Translations under genes and position numbers: made by a program
Notes under the pieces: model-generated
Database searches by the model: none
What the model saw: only the letters and a program-made list of their open reading frames with translations
Told to the model about the DNA's origin: nothing
NCBI GenBank assembly: GCA_963576565.1
Contig: OY755039.1
Location: 132,204,095 to 132,268,094, forward strand
Direction: 5' to 3'
Source: Aspidapion aeneum
Lineage: Eukaryota > Arthropoda > Insecta > Coleoptera > Brentidae
DNA: 64,000 nucleotides
Part shown: piece by piece, positions 12,331 through 22,616 of the stretch
How the letters are laid out: the number at the start of each line of letters is the position of its first letter
Position numbering within the stretch: the first letter of the stretch is position 1

Positions 12331-13970
12331 ATATATAAGGTGAAAACCTCATGTTCGTATCTGGTTAGATTTTAAAGTTCTGAATTTACCCCTTTTAGAC
12401 TTTTGACCCACCCCTTACTATCGGTTTTTGAAGTGTAAACTTCTTTAGGCGCGTTAAGTAGTTTTTGTGGGTAGCGAATTGAACTAAGCCGTCAGGCTCG
12501 GCTATGTAACGCTTACTCGGATGCAATCGGCTCGAATCGACTAACTGTGAGAAACATTCAGCGAGCGATATGATGATGTAGATGAAGGCCAGTACACAGA
12601 AGAGTTCGGTTCGGTCCGCTTTGCAGAATATGTTATGGGCCAGTATGATTAATTTCGCTTTGTTGAAGTTTACACTTCTGCCGTGTGGTCTTACGCACAC
12701 ACAATTTTTTTTATTTTCTTTCTTTTTAATTTTGTACAGTCTAATTCCTCAATACAAAATCTATCTAGCGGTACTCCCGTTTCTATTTATAAGATTGTAT
12801 TGTCACCAGAACAATTAAGTAAATCTGAAAACCTCATGTTCGTATCTCGTTGGATTTTAAAGTTCTGAATTTACCCCTTTTAGACTCTTCACCTACCCCT
12901 TACTTCCGGTTTTTTTCACAAAATTGTATTGCCTTCAGATTAAATCATAAATGTGAAAACCCCATATTCGTATCTGTTTTGTTTATGTCCCTCACCCACC
13001 CCCAACATCCGTTTTTTGTTCATAAAATTGTATTGTCACCATAGCAAATAATAAATATGAAAACCGCATGTTAGTAATTGTTTTGATTCCAAAGTTACTA
13101 ATTTAGCCCCTTTACGCCCCTCACCTACCCGATACCATTTTTTTTTCCTAGAATTATAGTTTCACCAGATCCAATCATAAATCTGAAAACCGCATGTTTT
13201 TATTAAATAGTTCTAAATTTACCTCCACTCACCCACCCGCTACCTCCGATTTTTGTTTATAAAATTTTATAGTCACCAGATTAAATCTGAAAATCGCATG
13301 TTCGTATTTGTTTTGATTCAAAACTTCTCAATCTTCCCCCTATTTACCCTCACCCAGCCTCGTATTTTGTTTTTTTTGCATAAAAAATACCAATCGCCAA
13401 ATTTACCCCCTTCAGACCTCGAACCGAACCGAACCGAACCGTTTTTTGTTTATAAAATTGTATTGTCACCAGACCAAATAAAACCGCATGTTTATATCTG
13501 TTTTCGTTCCAAAGTTATAAGTTTATCCCTTTTACACCACTCACCTATTCATCATGTTACCGAGTTTTTTCCTAAAACTATATTGTTACCAGATCAAATC
13601 ATAAATCTGAAAACCTCATGTTTGTATCTGTTTTCATTACAAAGCTCTGATTTACCCCCTTTGCGCCCCTTTGCGCCACTCATCATCCCTTTCCTCTGAT
13701 TTTTTTCATAAAATTGTATTGTCACCTGATCAAATCATAAATCTAAAAACCGTTTTTCGTATCTGTTTTTGTTCCAAAGTTCTGAATTTCCCTCCTTTTA
13801 TAAAGTACTAAATTTACCACCTTTATACCTCTTGTCCCCCCCTATCACTGAATTTTCTTTATAAAATAGTGTTGTCACCTGATCCAATCATAAATCTGAA
13901 AACCGCATGTTCGTATCTGTTTACGTTCCAATGTTTTGGATTTTTCCCCTCAACCACCCTCTAAACCGCT
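12331..13970 (+). repeat. Family C minisatellite, array 2
   Basis: About a dozen degenerate units of roughly 110-120 bp, the same unit as array 1, in the same orientation. The first unit is interrupted at about 12429 by a family G element. A short run of cgaac repeats lies at about 13422-13440. The array ends at about 13970, where it joins a 5'-truncated family D repeat. Confidence 0.88.
12428..12720. mobile_element. Family G element, copy 1, inserted in the C array
   Basis: Bounded by the small palindrome GAAGTGTAAACTTC on the left and GAAGTTTACACTTC on the right (about 12671). The right flank ctgccgtgtgg ... cacacacaattttttt is also found after copy 2 at 45700, so the element probably extends to about 12715. 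The interior includes aacgctTactcggatgcaatcgg-type sequence shared with copy 2. It is non-coding; a reverse open frame across it is probably incidental. Confidence 0.7.
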
Positions 13971-14335
13971 TTTTTATGTCCGTAACACGATAGCTCCTAA
14001 ACCGCTAAACCGATTTTGACAAAATTTTCAGTCAAAATAGTGTTCGACGCTCTTACGAGCTGATTAGATTTTGGTCAAAATCCATTAATGCTAATGACAG
14101 TTTGACAAGTTAAAAATTAAAAAAATTCTAACTTTTTAACGGAGCGTCCCTTCAACATGCGGTTTTCGGAATATAGTAGACCACATTTTGCTCAATAGTT
14201 TCCTCCGTGGAAGCTTTAGTTCCCGAGATATTTACAAAAAACTGTTTTTAAGGCGGATTATCATGGCTCCATTTGAAGTGTGCTAATAGGGTAGCTAGGA
14301 AGGTATCCAGATCCGTGATGGATCCATTTATTTTT
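13970..14335 (+). mobile_element. Family D repeat, 5'-truncated copy
   Basis: Starts in the family's core (tccgtaacacgatagctcct ... aaccgctaaaccgatttt) and runs to the right end, gctaggaaggtatc, followed by agatccgtgatggatcc. The left terminus and TG-rich microsatellite are missing at the junction with the C array. Confidence 0.75.
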
Positions 14336-15102
14336 ACATTAAATTAGAGAATGCGAAATTTAAATGGGTTTAGTAAATTTTGAACGTCCTTTTCCTATAA
14401 TTTTTTTTCTGTTTCGAACCGTCTCCTTCCTAAACCAGTTTAAACATTAAATACATATAATTTATTGATATTTTTGGCCTATATCCCGAAGCAGAAATTA
14501 AAAACTGTAATTCTGTTGAGTATCTTTTAAGTTATAGCGACAAAACCATCAAAATTAAGCAAAATGAATGAATTTAAAGTCACATTTTACAAAATAATTA
14601 TTGTATTCGGCCGTTTCAAGCGGTGTTAGCTAAAAATGTTACGATATTTAAAATGTAACGTTTTAATAAATTTTTGCCTACAATAAAAGAAGTTAGTAAT
14701 TATAAAGTAGTGCAATTAGAAACTGCCTGAATATTAAAAAAAGAAACGGTCCGGAGGGGTTCTAAATCCACTCTTGAGATAATATTAGGGCCCCAAAGTA
14801 ATTTTTTAAAGCATCTTTGGGCCCCCTTGGGCCTGGGGCCCTCGGCGGTCGCTTACTAGCCGCCCTGACCAGTCCGGGCCTACTTTAAGGATTTTATAAA
14901 AAATTACAACAATTAAATTCTGATTTTGTTGTATTGCACCCTGTTTATAATACATAATTTTTATTACAACTTCTGGGCTGATCGCATTAGTTTTTTTGTG
15001 CTCCCTTTATTTTTAATAGGAAAAACTTCCCAAAACACTAACAAAAATACTTGAAAATGTTAACCATGACAGCTCATAAAAGTTACCGCTAAACCTGCAT
15101 AA
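14336..15102. other. AT-rich, with a short GC-rich patch
   Basis: A patch at 14785-14880 (gggcccccttgggcctgggg) resembles decayed G/C-rich ends of hAT-like repeats but no partner end was found. Nothing else was recognised. Confidence 0.35.
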
Positions 15103-15302
15103 ATTACCACCAAGCGCGGATTTGAGGGGGGGGGGGAACGGAGTAATTACCCCCCCCCCTAGAAAAAAAAGCACTTTTTCCTAATAAAATAAGGGAAAAC
15201 AGAAGAATTATCCCCCCCCTAGAAAAAAAAATTATATAAAAAAAAATTTTTGTCGACTTTTACCCCCCTAGATTTTGACCCAGATCCGCGCTTGATTACC
15301 AC
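15103..15302. mobile_element. hAT-like MITE with perfect 8 bp TSD
   Basis: The element is 15111-15294 (184 bp). The octamer ATTACCAC occurs immediately on both sides (15103-15110 and 15295-15302). The ends read CAAGCGCGGATTTGAGG and, reverse-complemented, CAAGCGCGGATCTGGG. A run of G follows the left terminus and several C-runs (acccccc) lie within. No coding. Confidence 0.9.
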
Positions 15303-15829
15303 GTCGGTCATGGTGAAAAAATAACCCTAAACATTTGACTGTGTCCGTTATTTTTGAACTAATGCGCATCAATAAAATTGAAATCCATAATTTCCCCATT
15401 CATATTTAATCTTTACAAATTCTTTATAAATTTATAATATTCTTTGTTAAAACTAAATCGTTATTAAATATTCGCAGTGAAACAATAATAATAATTGTTC
15501 TGTATTATTCCATACAGATATTAAATAGATGATCCTTTCAGTTGAGCCATGCGATATGATTAATACATCGTCGGTACTTCTTTGCTCAGTACCGCCTCGC
15601 CGCCAATCTACAGGTCAGACTTCGTCTTGGTTAGTGCGACCACTCTTATCTTAATTTTCATTATGTTTGTAATGCCCGTGTGCACTGGTTCGACTTGAGA
15701 TGTAAGCGGAGCTTAAGGTAAAGTTTTCGTTTGCAAGGGTTTGGAATATCAAGTGCCGCTTACCTCACTTACCTGTATTTAAGAAAGAGTTCAAACCCTA
15801 GAATAAAACTACATATATACTATATGGTA
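15303..15829. other. Nothing recognised
   Basis: Unique-looking DNA without features; a small palindrome aacaataataataattgtt occurs at about 15481. Confidence 0.35.
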
Positions 15830-16304
15830 TAGTTTTTGCAAAGTCAGTTGAACAAAGGTTAAAGCCGACCATCGGCATATAGCGACGGTAGATATACTCA
15901 TCAAAATTATTTCATTTAATTATGGCGTAAACTAAAGAAATAAAAATAGATAATAAAACTTTCTATTCCTACACCTACAGAAACGACACTTATTTATTTT
16001 CTAACTCTGCATACTGCCGACTAAAGGGGTCCCGAAAAGAACACCCGAAAGCAATTAAAAGCGCATCTCAAAAAAATCTGCCAATCAGGTGTCGTCTATC
16101 CACCTGTGCTGGGTCGGTCAGAAAACAAATACTTTGTGCTCGGACCGCAAAGAGCCGCGCCTTTTCTCTGTCGGTAGGGTTGAAAATATACCAGGAAGAT
16201 TTTATATGAATTTGGATAACTTTTGAAATGCAGATTGAAGCAAAATTTCATGAAATCGATAGAACCCTGTATTAGGAGCATTTCAGGTGACTTTGCAAAA
16301 ACTA
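15830..16304 (-). mobile_element. Family A MITE, copy 3 (reverse)
   Basis: 475 bp, with TAGTTTTTGCAAAGTCA at the left and its perfect complement at the right, flanked by TA (15828-15829 and 16305-16306). Well preserved, which suggests a relatively young insertion. Confidence 0.9.
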
Positions 16305-16668
16305 TATAATGATTTTACGATCATATGGTTGTAAAATGTAAACATTAGCTGGCACTTTACTCATAATTAAACAATGCATCTAGTGAAGTAACAGGAAAAA
16401 TAGAAAAAGGACCAAGAAGTAAATCTGTCAAATTCTATAATACATGCAAACAAACTAAACCCTTTTATTTTGAAAAATCCAGGTCCGTTCGATTCGATCG
16501 AACTCAAAATGTGTACTACAAGGTAGGGTAAAAATCGCTACTATGTAATATATTAAGCAATATATCTATCTGCGTAAACCTTACTGTATTTGTTTTGAGC
16601 CCTTATAAATAATTTCAGATGTTGTCCCTACTTCGTAGTTTAAAACAACTTGTTTAAATAACACCCAG

Positions 16669-16718
16669 GATAGGATTAAAGGGAGGACTCGGGATCCGCC
16701 CCCCTTCAATCCTATCAT
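16669..16718. repeat. Imperfect hairpin
   Basis: GATAGGATTAAAGGGAGG pairs with CCCCCCTTCAATCCTATC around a 14 base loop. It lies directly before the D element and may be a decayed foldback. Confidence 0.55.
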
Positions 16719-16721
16719 TTT

Positions 16722-16989
16722 TACCTTCCTAGCCCGCGTTGCAATGGCTAGAGAAGGTATTAGTTTCGGTGAAAATCTATTTTTTCAAATAACGCCGAAA
16801 ATGTGTTATTTGGGTGTATTTTGGCCTATGTGTGTGTGTGTATTATTTCTTAAATTTCAATAATTTTTTTCATAACCAAAAACTTCGTAAGAGCTTTAGT
16901 TTCTGAGATATTTACAAAAACAGTTTTTAAGGCTGATATTGTATCATGGCTTCGCTTGAAGTGTGCTAATAGGTTAGTTAGGAAAGTAT
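16722..16989 (+). mobile_element. Family D repeat, internally deleted copy
   Basis: Left end TACCTTCCTAGCCCG and right end GTTAGTTAGGAAAGTA (the family's inverted GGCTAGGAAGGTA, decayed). The core with the cacgatagctcct motif is deleted between the TG microsatellite and ttcataaccaaaaacttcg. Confidence 0.75.
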
Positions 16990-17230
16990 CATTTATTTTA
17001 GATATTTTCCACATATATAACACAAAATAGCATGAAATACGACATCATGAGGCCTCAGGCCCCTACGCCCCAGAGTTGCCACTGTTTAAGGTTTATAAAG
17101 TTAAAGACAGATCTTTTTTTCAAACTATTTTTTGTTACATGTTTAAAAAAAAGTTCTTATTTTTAATAAAGGATATTAAAAAACAAAAAAAAATTCTAAA
17201 AATTATGGAATCAGATTGTTTTTAGGAAAT
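16990..17230. mobile_element. Right-end fragment of a hAT-like repeat
   Basis: ttagatattttccacatata ... catgaggcctcaggcccc ... gttgccactgt matches the interior and right side of the element at 19403-19591. The left end is absent. Confidence 0.5.
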
Positions 17231-17236
17231 ATAATA

Positions 17237-17238
<2 letters not shown>

Positions 17239-17284
<46 letters not shown>
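17239..17284. repeat. (TA)n microsatellite
   Basis: About 45 bp of alternating TA. Confidence 0.95.
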
Positions 17285-17287
<3 letters not shown>

Positions 17288-18139
17288 AAAGACAAGACAA
17301 TTTTGATACATAATTTTAAGGGCTTAAAAAAATCGAACACACTAAGGACCTTAGATCGCTATCTTTGTTAATGGGTAACCGGGTTTTTCATTTAATTGTA
17401 TCAAAAATGGGAAACACTGTACTGATTTTATAATAGAGGTTTCATTTATGATTTTTTCGCATTCTGCAAGCCCTTACTGTCATAATAGTAGTTTTACTTT
17501 TAGTATGCATCTACTTTACCGTTTAGTTAACTCGAATTAATAAAAGATCATAACTCTTTATTGGATCTGCATTAGTGCTCTCGGTTTTAACTTATATTTA
17601 TATCAGTAGTACCTATATATATTTCACTTCCTGTTCCCAGTTTGAAATTCATGCTTATCAACATAATAAGGCACAATAGAACTCCGGGTGCTACTAGGAC
17701 GGATCACCAAATAAATGATCCGTTATACTAGATGAGTGTTGTTTACGCCCCACCCTAATTACGTCATCAGTAATCAGGTATGTTCCATGGAAATATCTTT
17801 ATTACGGGTGATATAAATATGGATGTTGTAATACATCGTTGGACAGGTATTAAAAATAATATCTTTACAACTTTTTTCTCAGACAGGTCTCCCCTCCTTA
17901 TGATGCCATCAATGTACAAACGGTATGTGCTAAAAATAACACCAAATATCTTTATTACTGGTGGCATTATTTATGTTGTGATAGTAACATAGTTGGAAAG
18001 CTCTAAAAAATGCTACAAGTAATTTTCCAACAATTTTTGCAAAACTCCACTTGTAACGAAGATGTTTCAATTTTTCTAATAAATACCATGAGTACATACA
18101 ATGATGACGTCAGCAGGGAAGGATAAATCTTTTCAAAAA
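17285..18139. other. AT-rich, with a diverged ~40 bp direct repeat and a small hairpin
   Basis: A motif of the type aaatatctttattacNggtg followed by ataaatatggatgttgt occurs at about 17790 and 17943. A hairpin, acggatca/tgatccgt, lies at about 17699-17725. No gene was recognised. Confidence 0.45.
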
Positions 18140-18212
18140 TAAATGGATCCATGACGGATCTGATACCTTCCGAGCTAGCCTATTAGCACACTTCAAGTGA
18201 AGCCATAACCCA
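18140..18212 (-). mobile_element. Family D repeat, right-end fragment
   Basis: The reverse complement reads ttcacttgaagtgtgctaat, then aggctagctcggaaggtatc and agatccgtcatggatcc, as in the copies at 14290 and 35030. Confidence 0.6.
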
Positions 18213-18214
18213 GA

Positions 18215-18292
18215 CAGCACAAGTACGTACTATGTACGTACATACATAGTACGTAACTCTGCGACGTATGTACGTACATAGTACGTCATACC
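18215..18292. repeat. GTACGTAC palindromic cluster
   Basis: Repeated tacgtac and tatgtacgtacatac strings form overlapping palindromes over about 75 bp. Confidence 0.7.
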
Positions 18293-18472
18293 TGACTGCA
18301 CACCAAGTAGTATAAATAGTAGCCTGTAGAATGGATTGTTTAGTTTACACTTAAAAACGGTTAGAGATACTTGCTAACCGAAACGTCATGTTTAAAATAA
18401 ATAAAGGCAATGGAAGTCCGAAATTATGTTTTTACTCAATCATTGTCTACGAGTTTCAAACAAAAAGATGTA

Positions 18473-18662
18473 CAGGGTGATTCAGTATTCAGTATATTTT
18501 GAACCTATGCCCGGTCAGCGCATTGTAGAAAAAAAGTTTAAATACAAAAGTTTTACAGTTAATTAAAAGCGTTTCAACCCATATAGCAGATGCCGTCAAA
18601 TGTCATTCTATAATTCAAAATCTGACATCAACTTTGTTATATTAAATGAAACACACTGTATA
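18473..18662 (+). mobile_element. CAGGGTG MITE, copy 1
   Basis: Left end CAGGGTGATTCA and right end, reverse-complemented, CAGTGTGTTTCATT, each beside TA. About 190 bp. The right half matches, in reverse, the left half of the copy at 19322-19705 (for example agttgatgtcaNattttga). It probably belongs to Tc1/mariner given the TA dinucleotide. Confidence 0.65.
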
Positions 18663-18727
18663 TTTAATTTATAAATCCGCCTTTTCTTTGTGATTCTTAA
18701 AATGTATAATATATACTATATATCAAC

Positions 18728-19036
18728 CATGGGCGCACCCAAGCCTTAGATTTTTTAATATATTTTCTACATCTTTGATGATAAAACATGGAAAATACCT
18801 TAAAATTTGACATCAGGAGGCTTCGGGCCCCCCCAACCCCAAGCAGTGGCGTAGTTGCGAAAAGACATGATGACCTTTTTTTTTGGTCGCAAGTTTTTTG
18901 AAGGCGCGCTTTGTAGCTGTCGGCCCCCCCCCACACATGATGACCTTTTTTTTTTTTGTCGCAAGATTTTTCAGGGCGCGCTTTGTAGCTGTCGGGCCCC
19001 CCCCCCCCCAAGACACATTCCTGGGTGCGCCACTGA
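18728..19036. mobile_element. Composite hAT-like repeat with duplicated family M units
   Basis: Outer ends GGGCGCACCCAAG and CTGGGTGCGCCACTG form an inverted pair. A second terminus-like string, CAGTGGCGTAGTTGCG, lies inside at about 18845. Two tandem units of about 90 bp (atgatgacctttttttt ... ggcgcgctttgtagctgtcgg ... C-run) follow. The flanking ATCAAC is nearly duplicated, but the octamers do not align cleanly, so the TSD is unproven. Confidence 0.55.
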
Positions 19037-19321
19037 TCAACGGAACAATAAAAATAAAACACAGCAGTCCCGCCCCCGCCGAATAAAATATGTTGTAAAT
19101 ACGACAGAAATATTTAGTCTACGCATTAAAACGGAAAGAGGTAATTCCCCGGCGAGTGCGTTGTTGCCAACATAGTACATATTATTTATGCCCATGTCGT
19201 GCAGCGCTCCGTAGAGTATAAGAAATTTAAATGCGCCAAATCTTAGAAATTATTTATCGTATTATAGAAATATACATTTTTAAAATCAGAAACAAAGGGT
19301 AGATTTAAAAATTAAATAATG

Positions 19322-19705
19322 TACAGGGTGCTCCATTTAATATTGGAAAGTTGATGTCAAATTTTGACATATTGAAAGACATTTGAGAACATCTGTAATA
19401 CGCAGTGGCGTATATAAGTGGGGTCCCTGGGGGGCCCGGCCCCCCCCCTGAAGCTAAGATTGTTTTAGATATTTTCCACATATTTCATGAATACAAACAT
19501 AAAATAGCATAAAATATGGCCTCATGAGGTCTCGGGCTCCCCCCGAACCTGTCTCGGCCCCCCCCGAAACTTTTTTCTATATACGCCATTGGTAATACGG
19601 ATTAAAAGGCTTTTGATAAACTACAAAAGTCTTACATTTTTTATAACATCAATATTAAAAGCGCTAATCGAGGTTTCAAAATATGGTGAATAACCGTGTA
19701 CATTA
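19322..19705 (-). mobile_element. CAGGGTG MITE, copy 2, split by a hAT-like MITE
   Basis: The ends CAGGGTGCTCCATTT and (reverse complement) CACGGTTATTCACC lie beside TA. Removing the 189 bp hAT-like insert and one octamer gives about 185 bp that aligns with copy 1 in reverse. Confidence 0.7.
19395..19599. mobile_element. hAT-like MITE with perfect 8 bp TSD, nested
   Basis: The element is 19403-19591 (189 bp), flanked on both sides by GTAATACG (19395-19402 and 19592-19599). The ends read CAGTGGCGTATATAAG and, reverse-complemented, CAATGGCGTATATAG. G-rich (ggggtccctggggggcccgg) and C-rich (cccccccc) tracts lie inside. The interior ttagatattttccacatat is shared with the fragment at 16995. Confidence 0.9.
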
Positions 19706-20049
19706 ATTCGCCCTCGAAAAATGCCCGCGAAAGACTTATGTGTCTTGATACCAAATGTGTTGTTACTACTGTAAGAGAAAATATTAAAAATTATTTGTAT
19801 ATAAAATGCTATACGATGAAGGAGTAAAGGTGTTTGATTTACTAAAAAATTTTAACAATACTCAGACGCCAATTTTTTTCAAAAACTGGTTGTCATCGCC
19901 AGTTACCGTAAGTTAAAGGAAGATAGGCAAAAATGATGTCATTATAAATCTGTAAGAACAAGATTTATGTTGAAGAAAACTATTTATATATTATTAGTTA
20001 GCTATGCATTTGTCCAAAATTGTAGAAATTAATTACCCTTATGAAATAT
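19706..20049. other. AT-rich stretch, nothing recognised
   Basis: No genes, arrays or termini were recognised. Confidence 0.35.
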
Positions 20050-20486
20050 TAGATAGTTTAAGTTGTGCTACGTATTTTTACGTAAGCATGAGATTTGACA
20101 GTTAAGCAAGCGCACTTCGTCACACCGTCGTCAAGGTCACGTTAGGAGCTTACGTATTTACGTTAGCTTACGGCAGTCTGCGGGCACCTTAACGTTACCA
20201 AAGAATAAAATTGGTTGATTGACCGATCGAAAAATGAGGCCTAGACGATAATTTCCGCTTCCAGTACAAACAACTCTTTGCAAATATATTCCTGCTGTAG
20301 TTGAAAAGACAAAAAACAAAATTGTAACATCAAAAAAACACAGTGCCGAATTCCATATTCTCTGCTATTAGTAGACTTGTTATGGTAACGTAAAAACATT
20401 CAACTTAAACTCAAATTTGGAACAAAACGTAGAGCGCTTAACGTGCAGTTTTACGTAAAAATACGTAGCACAACTTAAACTATCTA
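20050..20486. mobile_element. 433 bp element with perfect 34 bp TIRs and TA TSD
   Basis: Both ends (20052-20085 and 20451-20484) carry the same 34 bp inverted repeat beginning GATAGTTTAAGTTGTGCTAC and ending TTTTTACGTAA, with TA on each side. Inside the left end are further tacgtatttacgttag-type repeats of the inner TIR sequence. No coding frame. Perfect TIRs imply recent activity of this family. Confidence 0.9.
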
Positions 20487-20533
20487 TTATCTATTTCTAT
20501 ATACGCTAATAATTTACTTCATCCTGATAGGTA

Positions 20534-20829
20534 CCACTCAACAAGGGCGGATCCAGAGGTGCTTCTCGGGGGGGGGGGGGCACTTTAGGTGACATTCTCT
20601 GTTGGTAAAAAACGGTATATATTTTTTTAAGCAGCATTTTATTGAATTAGTCAGTGGTTGTAATTTCGATGATAACAACAATATACACTTTCATGCGCCG
20701 CAGGCAAAAATTTTGAGTTTTTATTAGCAAAAACATTACTTTTTACTGATTTTTTGTATATTCAAAAAATTCTCGGGGGGGGGCAAGTGTCCCTAGTGCC
20801 CCCCCCCTGGATCCGCCACTGCCACTCAA
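20534..20829. mobile_element. hAT-like MITE with perfect 8 bp TSD
   Basis: The element is 20542-20821 (280 bp), with CCACTCAA on both sides. The ends are CAAGGGCGGATCCAGAGG and, reverse-complemented, CAGTGGCGGATCCAGGGG. A run of 12 or more G lies just inside the left end and G/C runs inside the right. A short open frame over it has no meaning. Confidence 0.92.
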
Positions 20830-21550
20830 AGACGTACATCAATTTGTTGTTTGAAATTTCTCTTAAATTAATCACTTATTCCAAAATTTCCCACAATTTC
20901 GCAGTTGTAGTTGTAGATTTTCCTCTTGGATTAATAGATTCATTTGATAAAAATCATTATTTTTAAACTAGTAATTGCCTTATAACATTAATTTATTTCT
21001 TGGGTGTAAATGGCATGATGATATTTTAGTAAATGATAAAGCAGGTCAAAGTAAGAAAAAAAGTTTATATAACTTGGGCATAAAACACTTATGTTTTCGA
21101 GATACGGAGCATCATTTTTTTGGGTAAAAATTCATTTAAAAACTCGGTAAAAATTTCATGTATCGGATTAGGTACAATAAATTAGTTATAAAAATAATTT
21201 TAGAAAAAAATTATGCAGGAAAATTTTTTAAAAAATAAAAAATTATAAACTTTTGAAAATACAATCTTAAACGCAACATGTTGCTTGATGTTTTATGTTA
21301 TTAGCAACAAGTCTTTACGTAGATATAACAATAACATATCATTGATATTTTTTAAAAGTTTATGTAAGCAAAAATATAAAGTTTATATTTTTGTAGATTT
21401 TTTACCCATTTTTGAGGTAACTTTGAGCTCGTCAACTTGTCATTTTATCAAAAATAGTAGACTGCATTTTTATCATAATTAGCCAGATACTTATTGGCTT
21501 TGGCAGATTTTCTTTCTTTAAAAATCCTTTTTGCCCCCACTCATCAAACT
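20830..21550. other. AT-rich stretch, nothing recognised
   Basis: No features beyond short AT-rich frames. Confidence 0.4.
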
Positions 21551-22616
21551 TTAACACGTTGAAGGACAGTGACGCTGATCAGCGTCAATTTTCATGGGTG
21601 GTATGTAAGCCGACGCTAGTCTGGTCCCCTAAAACGAATCGACGGCGCGGCGTGCAGACAAACAAGACGCTAGCCATACCAAGTGTGTTTTGGCTGCCTG
21701 ACTTCCGCATGCGCAGATCTACCAATATTATTTACCTCATGTATTACAATAGATGAGCAGGGTGATTTTCACTTGATTTCTAACCACATAAAAATAGAAA
21801 GTTTCGAAAGCAACTTAACGAAACCTAATCAAATCTAACGGAACCGAACCAAAGCAAACTGAACCAATAATTTTCTTTTAAAAAAAAACTTTCCTGACTT
21901 ACTACCCGGGATCCTAGAGGATGTGAATCCGAACAGAACCGAACCAAACCGAACCGAACCAAAGCAAACTGAACCACCAATAAAAAAAAAACTTTCCTGA
22001 CTTCTTTCCCCGGATCCTAGAGGGTGTGAATCCAAACCGAACCGAACCGAATCCAACCGAACCTATCCAAACCTAACCATACCCAACTAAACCTAATTAG
22101 CAGTGTTGTAGTTTAGTTTGGTTAGGTTAGGTTTGGTTCGGTTTAGTTTCGGTTCGGATACACATCCTCTAGGATCCCGGGTAGGAAGTCAGGAAAGTTT
22201 TTTTTTTAAATTATTGGTTCAGTTTGCTTTGGTTCGGTTCGGTTAGATTTGATTAGGTTTCGTTAGGTTAGGTTTTTGAAACTTTCTATTTTCATATGGT
22301 TAGAAATCAAGTAAAAATCACCCTGCTTATCTATTGTAATACATGAGGTAAATAGTATTGGTAGATCTGCGCATGCGGAAGTCAGGCAGCCAAAGTACAC
22401 TTGGTAGGGCTAGCGTCTTGTCGGCGTGCAGCGTTTGCGATCACCGTACACTTTAACGGGAACTCAATGCTACTGCCACCGTCTGTTCAAATCGCAATTG
22501 CTTTCTGTCACTAATTCGAAAGTAACTAACATTTTCTACTCCAAGCTCCTGATCCACAACTCTGTACTGACCAAATTGGTTACATACAATATTTCCAATG
22601 TCCTTCAACGTGTTAA
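21551..22616. mobile_element. piggyBac-like foldback element
   Basis: Ends TTAACACGTTGAAGGACA and its exact complement; TTAA is the piggyBac target and the remainder CACGTTGAAGGACA is the TIR. A subterminal palindrome GTGACGCTGATCAGCGTCA follows the left TIR, as in several insect piggyBac-like families. Inside, inverted arms of about 320 bp (about 21650-21965 against 22110-22430) start gacaagacgctagcc and share tggctgcctgacttccgcat and ctttcctgacttNctacccg. The left arm holds a tandem duplication of about 120 bp. The loop is rich in gaacc/ggttc repeats. It encodes no transposase. Confidence 0.82.

Noticed and set aside
12395..12700. 101-codon reverse frame over family G copy 1
   Set aside because: Partly shared with copy 2 only because the repeat is shared; breaks differ and the peptide has no recognisable motif.
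12582..13699. Open frames of 60-148 codons over the C arrays
   Set aside because: The frames follow the minisatellite period and repeat the same peptide; no protein similarity.
21835..22160. GGTTAGG/GGTTCGG runs as telomeric DNA
   Set aside because: Only two TTAGG units occur, mixed with GGTTC variants in the loop of a foldback element; not a telomere array.
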